This document shows positions 5,116 to 8,299 of a stretch of DNA of 8,299 nt, in pieces. The stretch comes from Draconibacterium sp. GTDB taxonomy: Bacteria; Bacteroidota; Bacteroidia; Bacteroidales; Prolixibacteraceae. Within the stretch, counting starts at the first letter, position 1; each line of letters opens with the position of its first letter. The position numbers were made by a program, and so were the translations under genes. The notes under the pieces were generated by a model. The model was given only the letters and a program-made list of their open reading frames with translations. It had not been told where the DNA came from and ran no database searches. The stretch lies in the NCBI GenBank assembly GCA_027011835.1, contig JALUZN010000266.1, positions 1 through 8,299 on the forward strand. Direction: 5' to 3'.

Positions 5116-7977
5116 TTATGGTCTTGTTATTCCGTTTATAAATGTCTCCACAAATCCTAAAATTTTATCTGTTACTCTTTCCGCTACTGTTTTTCTTTCT
5201 TTCAAACTCGGCCTTTTATTTAGCATTCCGATAATTTCATCTCGTAATGGTTTCTTTTCGGTGAACAGATAGTTTCCTATCACTTCTTGTAATTTTTCTG
5301 AATCCAGATTTTCTTCTTCGCTCAATTTTTCTAATGCCAAAAGTCTTTCTTTACTCCAATAGTTTTCAAATTCTTCCGGGATATTATCTGAATCTTCAAT
5401 TACAGGTAAGTTCTCCTGGATAAACCGTTCAATCAATTCTCGTTTGCTTCGCATTCGGGCATCGCCAGCCATCAATTCAATAATTGCTTTTTTCTGCTTT
5501 TCATGTTCTTCTTCCGTTGCATCTTTTAGTTTTGCAAGTAATTTCAAGATATAAGCAACATTTATTTCATCTCTGTGAATTAACTCCAATTCAAAGTCAA
5601 TATCGTTAAGAATAGATACTTTCTCTTTTTGATGTGCCGATTTTGCTTTATCGTAAAGGTCAAGATATTTGCTTTTGTAATCTTCAAAATTTTGTTCCTG
5701 CATCGACAAATCGGCAAAATCAAATTCGGTAAAAGTTGCCAATACATTTTTCAAGCGCATTAACTCTCTGAACGCTTTTATAAATTCAAGTTCCTTTTCT
5801 TCGGCTTGTAAGTCGTTTACACTGTTTACCGTTGGTGTAATTTGCAATAATGCAATAAATGCCTGATTGAATTTTGCAACATACTCTTCATAAGGTTGCA
5901 TTATTATTTCATCTTTGGCATTGATGTTTGAGAAAAGCGAAATGGCTTCGTCTGTTGCTTCTTTTAAGTTTCGGAAACAAACAATATTTCCTTGTGATTT
6001 TAATTCGTTAAATATTCTGTTGGTTCTCGAATAGGCTTGAATTAAACCGTGAAATCTTAAATTCTTATCTACATATAGCGTATTCAAAGTTTTGCTGTCA
6101 AAACCTGTCAGGAACATATTTACCACCAACAATACATCAATCTGTTTATGCTTTACTCGTTTCGCAACATCGTTGTAATAATTGTAAAAACTCTGACTGT
6201 CTTTTGTTGTGTAATTTGTACTGAATTGTTTATTGTAATGTCCAATAAATTCTTCTAATTGGTCTCTTGAATGCTCACTTTCATATTTGGTTCTTGGTTC
6301 GGCAACTACGTTTAAGTCCACATCATCAAAATCTGCGGTTGTAAACCCTATGGCATCTTTGTCTGTTTCGTTGGCATTGTATGAAAAAATTGTTGCTAAA
6401 CGAAGATTGTGATTGCCAGCTTCTTTTTTCTGATGAAACAGTTTGTAATATTCAATCAAGGTATCAACGCTTGAAACGGCGAATATACTTGTGAATTCCC
6501 GGCTATGCGTTTTACGATTATGATTAGCAATAATGTATTCCACAATGTTATTTAAACGCTCAGGTGCATTCATTACCTCTGCTTCGTCTATGGCTTCCAC
6601 TTCAATATCCAAAATATGGTCTCTCTTTTTGAACGTACTGATGTACTCAATAGAGAATTTCAAAACATTTTCATCGCGAATGGCGTCGGTAATTACATAT
6701 TTATGCAGAATTTTATCGAAAAGCATTGATGTTGTTCGCTTTCCGTATTCATTGGTTCCTGCATTCTTTTCAAATATCGGTGTTCCGGTAAAGCCAAACA
6801 TCTGGCTGTTTCCAAAGAAGTTTTTAATCTCTTCGTGTGTCTTACCAAATTGCGAACGGTGGCACTCATCAAAAATAAAAACAATGCGCTTCTCTTTCTG
6901 AGTTTCCATTCTGTTTAGAAATCTTTTTTTGCTAATGGCAGAGTTCAATTTCTGAATGGTAGTAACAATTAGTTTGTTGTCGGCAACCATTTGTTTTACT
7001 AAGGTATTGGTGTTGTTGGTACCGTCAATACTACCTTTGCTAAAAGCATTAAATTCTTTGGTAGTTTGATAGTCCAGGTCTTTTCGGTCAACTACAAAAA
7101 CAACTTTATCAATTTTTGGTAAGTTCGTTAAAATTTGAGCAGCTTTAAACGATGTTAAGGTTTTTCCCGAACCTGTGGTGTGCCAGATGTAACCGTTTTT
7201 GGTGCAGGTTTTTGTTCTGTCAACTATTGCTTCAACCGCATAAAATTGATAGGGACGAAGCACCATCAATATTTTATCCGATTCGTGAATTACAATGTAT
7301 TTTGTAATCATTTTAGAGATATGGCAAGGCTCTAAAAACACATCGGTAAAATCGGCAAGTTGTGTAATAAGTTTGTTTTCTACATTGCTCCAATAAAAAG
7401 TTTGTTTAAACGAGCGTGCTTTAATCGGGTTGTTGGCATAATACTTTGTGTTTACACCATTGCTGATTACAAAAATCTGGATAAACTGAAAAAGTCCGTG
7501 GCCTGCCCAGTAGGAATGTCGTTCGTAACGATTGGTTTGGTTAAAGGCTTCTTTAAGTTCCAAGCCTCTGCGTTTAAGTTCTATCTGAACCAAAGGCAAA
7601 CCATTTATCAAAATAGTAACATCGTAGCGGTTTTTGTATTTGCCTTCCATTGTTACCTGTTGTGTAACCTGATATTGATTTTTGCACCAGGCAATTTGGT
7701 CGATTAGTTCAACAGTTTTGTGTTCTCCTTTATCATTCGTGTAAGGTACCCGGTCTCGTAAAATTTTAGCACGTTCAAAAATATTGCCTTTGTTGATGTA
7801 GTTCAGTATCTGTTTAAAATCATTATCAGAAAGTTCGGTTTTGTTGTGAATTTCTAATTGCGATTTTAGGTTAGCCAATAAATCATTTTCATCTTTTATG
7901 ACTACCTTTTTATATCCCAATTTCTGTAATTGAGCAACCAAATTATTTTCTAATATTTGTTCGGGTTGTGTTGTCAT
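5116..7977 (-). CDS. hsdR: Type I restriction enzyme, HsdR (R) subunit
   Basis: The 953-residue protein is the DNA-translocating and cutting subunit of a type I restriction-modification complex; it acts with HsdM and HsdS, which are not in the window. The N-terminal nuclease shows the PD-(D/E)xK pattern: D119 (RYDVTI), E133-x-K135 (VQIELKR) and the QTNRY motif (147-151). The SF2 helicase motor follows: Walker A TGSGKT (268-273, K272), DECH box (370-373), motif III TGTP (397-400), motif V LTGFD (623-627) and motif VI QAYSRTNR (647-654). The C-terminal 270 residues are helical and charged, as expected for the part that docks to the methylase core. The length fits the EcoR124I-like class, whose HsdR is about 1,040 residues. 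All key residues are present and the frame is unbroken, so it should be active. The ATG at 7975-7977 overlaps the stop of the preceding gene as ATGA, pointing to translational coupling. Confidence 0.96.
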   Translation of the reverse strand: MTTQPEQILENNLVAQLQKLGYKKVVIKDENDLLANLKSQLEIHNKTELSDNDFKQILNYINKGNIFERAKILRDRVPYTNDKGEHKTVELIDQIAWCKNQYQVTQQVTMEGKYKNRYDVTILINGLPLVQIELKRRGLELKEAFNQTNRYERHSYWAGHGLFQFIQIFVISNGVNTKYYANNPIKARSFKQTFYWSNVENKLITQLADFTDVFLEPCHISKMITKYIVIHESDKILMVLRPYQFYAVEAIVDRTKTCTKNGYIWHTTGSGKTLTSFKAAQILTNLPKIDKVVFVVDRKDLDYQTTKEFNAFSKGSIDGTNNTNTLVKQMVADNKLIVTTIQKLNSAISKKRFLNRMETQKEKRIVFIFDECHRSQFGKTHEEIKNFFGNSQMFGFTGTPIFEKNAGTNEYGKRTTSMLFDKILHKYVITDAIRDENVLKFSIEYISTFKKRDHILDIEVEAIDEAEVMNAPERLNNIVEYIIANHNRKTHSREFTSIFAVSSVDTLIEYYKLFHQKKEAGNHNLRLATIFSYNANETDKDAIGFTTADFDDVDLNVVAEPRTKYESEHSRDQLEEFIGHYNKQFSTNYTTKDSQSFYNYYNDVAKRVKHKQIDVLLVVNMFLTGFDSKTLNTLYVDKNLRFHGLIQAYSRTNRIFNELKSQGNIVCFRNLKEATDEAISLFSNINAKDEIIMQPYEEYVAKFNQAFIALLQITPTVNSVNDLQAEEKELEFIKAFRELMRLKNVLATFTEFDFADLSMQEQNFEDYKSKYLDLYDKAKSAHQKEKVSILNDIDFELELIHRDEINVAYILKLLAKLKDATEEEHEKQKKAIIELMAGDARMRSKRELIERFIQENLPVIEDSDNIPEEFENYWSKERLLALEKLSEEENLDSEKLQEVIGNYLFTEKKPLRDEIIGMLNKRPSLKERKTVAERVTDKILGFVETFINGITRP

Positions 7978-8299
7978 TGTCTTGAACCTTGATTAATTTG
8001 ATTTTCTTGATTGCTTGATTTTGAAATCAGATTATTGTTGTGAACTCTTTTGTGTTGCAAACTTTTTGCACCAAAATTTATCAATAAACCTATTTTCAAA
8101 TTATAGGCTTCTACATAATTCATCGCTTGTGCAAGGTGAACATCTTCTAAATTGATAAGGGCTTTTATTTCTACCATAATTTTATTCTCAACAAAAAAGT
8201 CCACCCTTCTTGTGCCAATATCGTAACCTTTATATTGCAGTTTCATTTCGTGTTCTCGGCTAAACTCAATACCTTGCATTTTCATTTCTATTGCCAAAG
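7974..8299 (-). CDS. GxxExxY-family PD-(D/E)xK-like protein (5' end outside window)
   Basis: The frame is open at the right edge of the window. The TTG at 8295-8297 is an internal Leu, not a start: the two bases before it fit the Ala of the family's usual Glu-Ala-Leu stretch. The visible 108 codons match the second half of the GxxExxY family (PF13366-type): the YKGYDIGTRRVDFFV strand pair with Asp, then MVEIKAL with the E-x-K, then HLAQAMNYV with Gln and Tyr, and finally LKIGLLINFGAKSLQHKRV, the family's signature ending. Asp, E-x-K and Gln together are the pattern of the PD-(D/E)xK nuclease fold, but a nuclease activity for this family has not been established as far as I know. After KRVHN the last 20 or so residues (Asn, Gln and Ser rich) are low-complexity. 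The stop overlaps the hsdR ATG by four bases, so the two are co-translated. Confidence 0.88.
   Translation of the reverse strand, partial: LAIEMKMQGIEFSREHEMKLQYKGYDIGTRRVDFFVENKIMVEIKALINLEDVHLAQAMNYVEAYNLKIGLLINFGAKSLQHKRVHNNNLISKSSNQENQINQGSRQ
7989..8020. repeat. Four degenerate TTGATT (AATCAA) units before the hsdR start
   Basis: TTGATT occurs at 7989-7994, 7998-8003, 8007-8012 and 8015-8020, with unit spacings of 9, 9 and 8 bases. On the coding strand these are AATCAA units that encode the Asn/Gln-rich tail of the GxxExxY protein, only 12 bases from the hsdR start codon. Units are imperfect between the conserved six bases, so slippage may be slow. The 8-base spacing suggests a past one-base loss. 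Confidence 0.55.

Noticed and set aside
6533..6901. Plus-strand frame of 122 codons antisense to hsdR
   Set aside because: It is opposite the conserved helicase motifs of hsdR and its sequence looks like an antisense shadow, with no signal or domain pattern.
7360..7707. Plus-strand frame of 115 codons antisense to the N-terminal part of hsdR
   Set aside because: It lies wholly opposite the nuclease domain and shows no independent coding features.
1..8299. CRISPR array, tRNA or rRNA genes
   Set aside because: I saw no regularly spaced direct repeats of 25 to 40 bases and no tRNA- or rRNA-like conserved stretches.

Overview
The window looks like chromosomal DNA from an AT-rich member of the Bacteroidota, probably the Bacteroidales/Marinilabiliales side of the phylum. 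The reasons are the AT-rich base use, the absence of clear Shine-Dalgarno sites, a lipoprotein with a transglutaminase core, a GxxExxY protein tied to a type I restriction gene, an AAA_14/DUF4143 ATPase relic, and short palindromic repeats of a style I associate with this phylum. The assignment is inference: no rRNA or other marker gene is present.

Left part (1-389): the last 35 codons of an IS66-like transposase run in from the left edge. They are followed by about 280 bases without a gene that hold several nested inverted repeats, the best being an imperfect hairpin at 241-283.

Middle plus-strand pair (519-4285): two genes lie head to tail, 50 bases apart, and both encode exported proteins. 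The first is a lipoprotein with a transglutaminase-like Cys/His core and a beta-rich C-terminus. The second is a calcineurin-like metallophosphoesterase with a twin-arginine-type leader and a long C-terminal extension that I only partly understand. They are plausibly co-transcribed envelope or periplasmic proteins; nothing in the window reveals their substrates. A possible intrinsic terminator lies about 100 bases downstream.

Junk zone (about 4340-5115): this stretch separates the plus-strand pair from the minus-strand restriction genes. It holds the middle piece of an AAA_14/DUF4143-type ATPase that has lost its Walker A end and its C-terminus. The lost C-terminal side coincides with a 117-base palindromic element (4416-4532) bounded by TTTGCCGT/ACGGCAAA. 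More repeat-like sequence follows up to the hsdR stop codon.

Right part (5116-8299, minus strand): a complete HsdR, the motor and nuclease subunit of a type I restriction-modification system, is preceded by an ATGA-overlapping GxxExxY-family PD-(D/E)xK-like protein that runs off the right edge. The end of that gene carries four degenerate AATCAA units immediately before the hsdR start. hsdM and hsdS are not in the window; if present they should lie to the right.

No convincing wholly new system is visible. The most interesting points are the translational coupling of a GxxExxY protein to HsdR with a slippage-prone tract at the junction, and the repeat element sitting exactly at the ATPase break.
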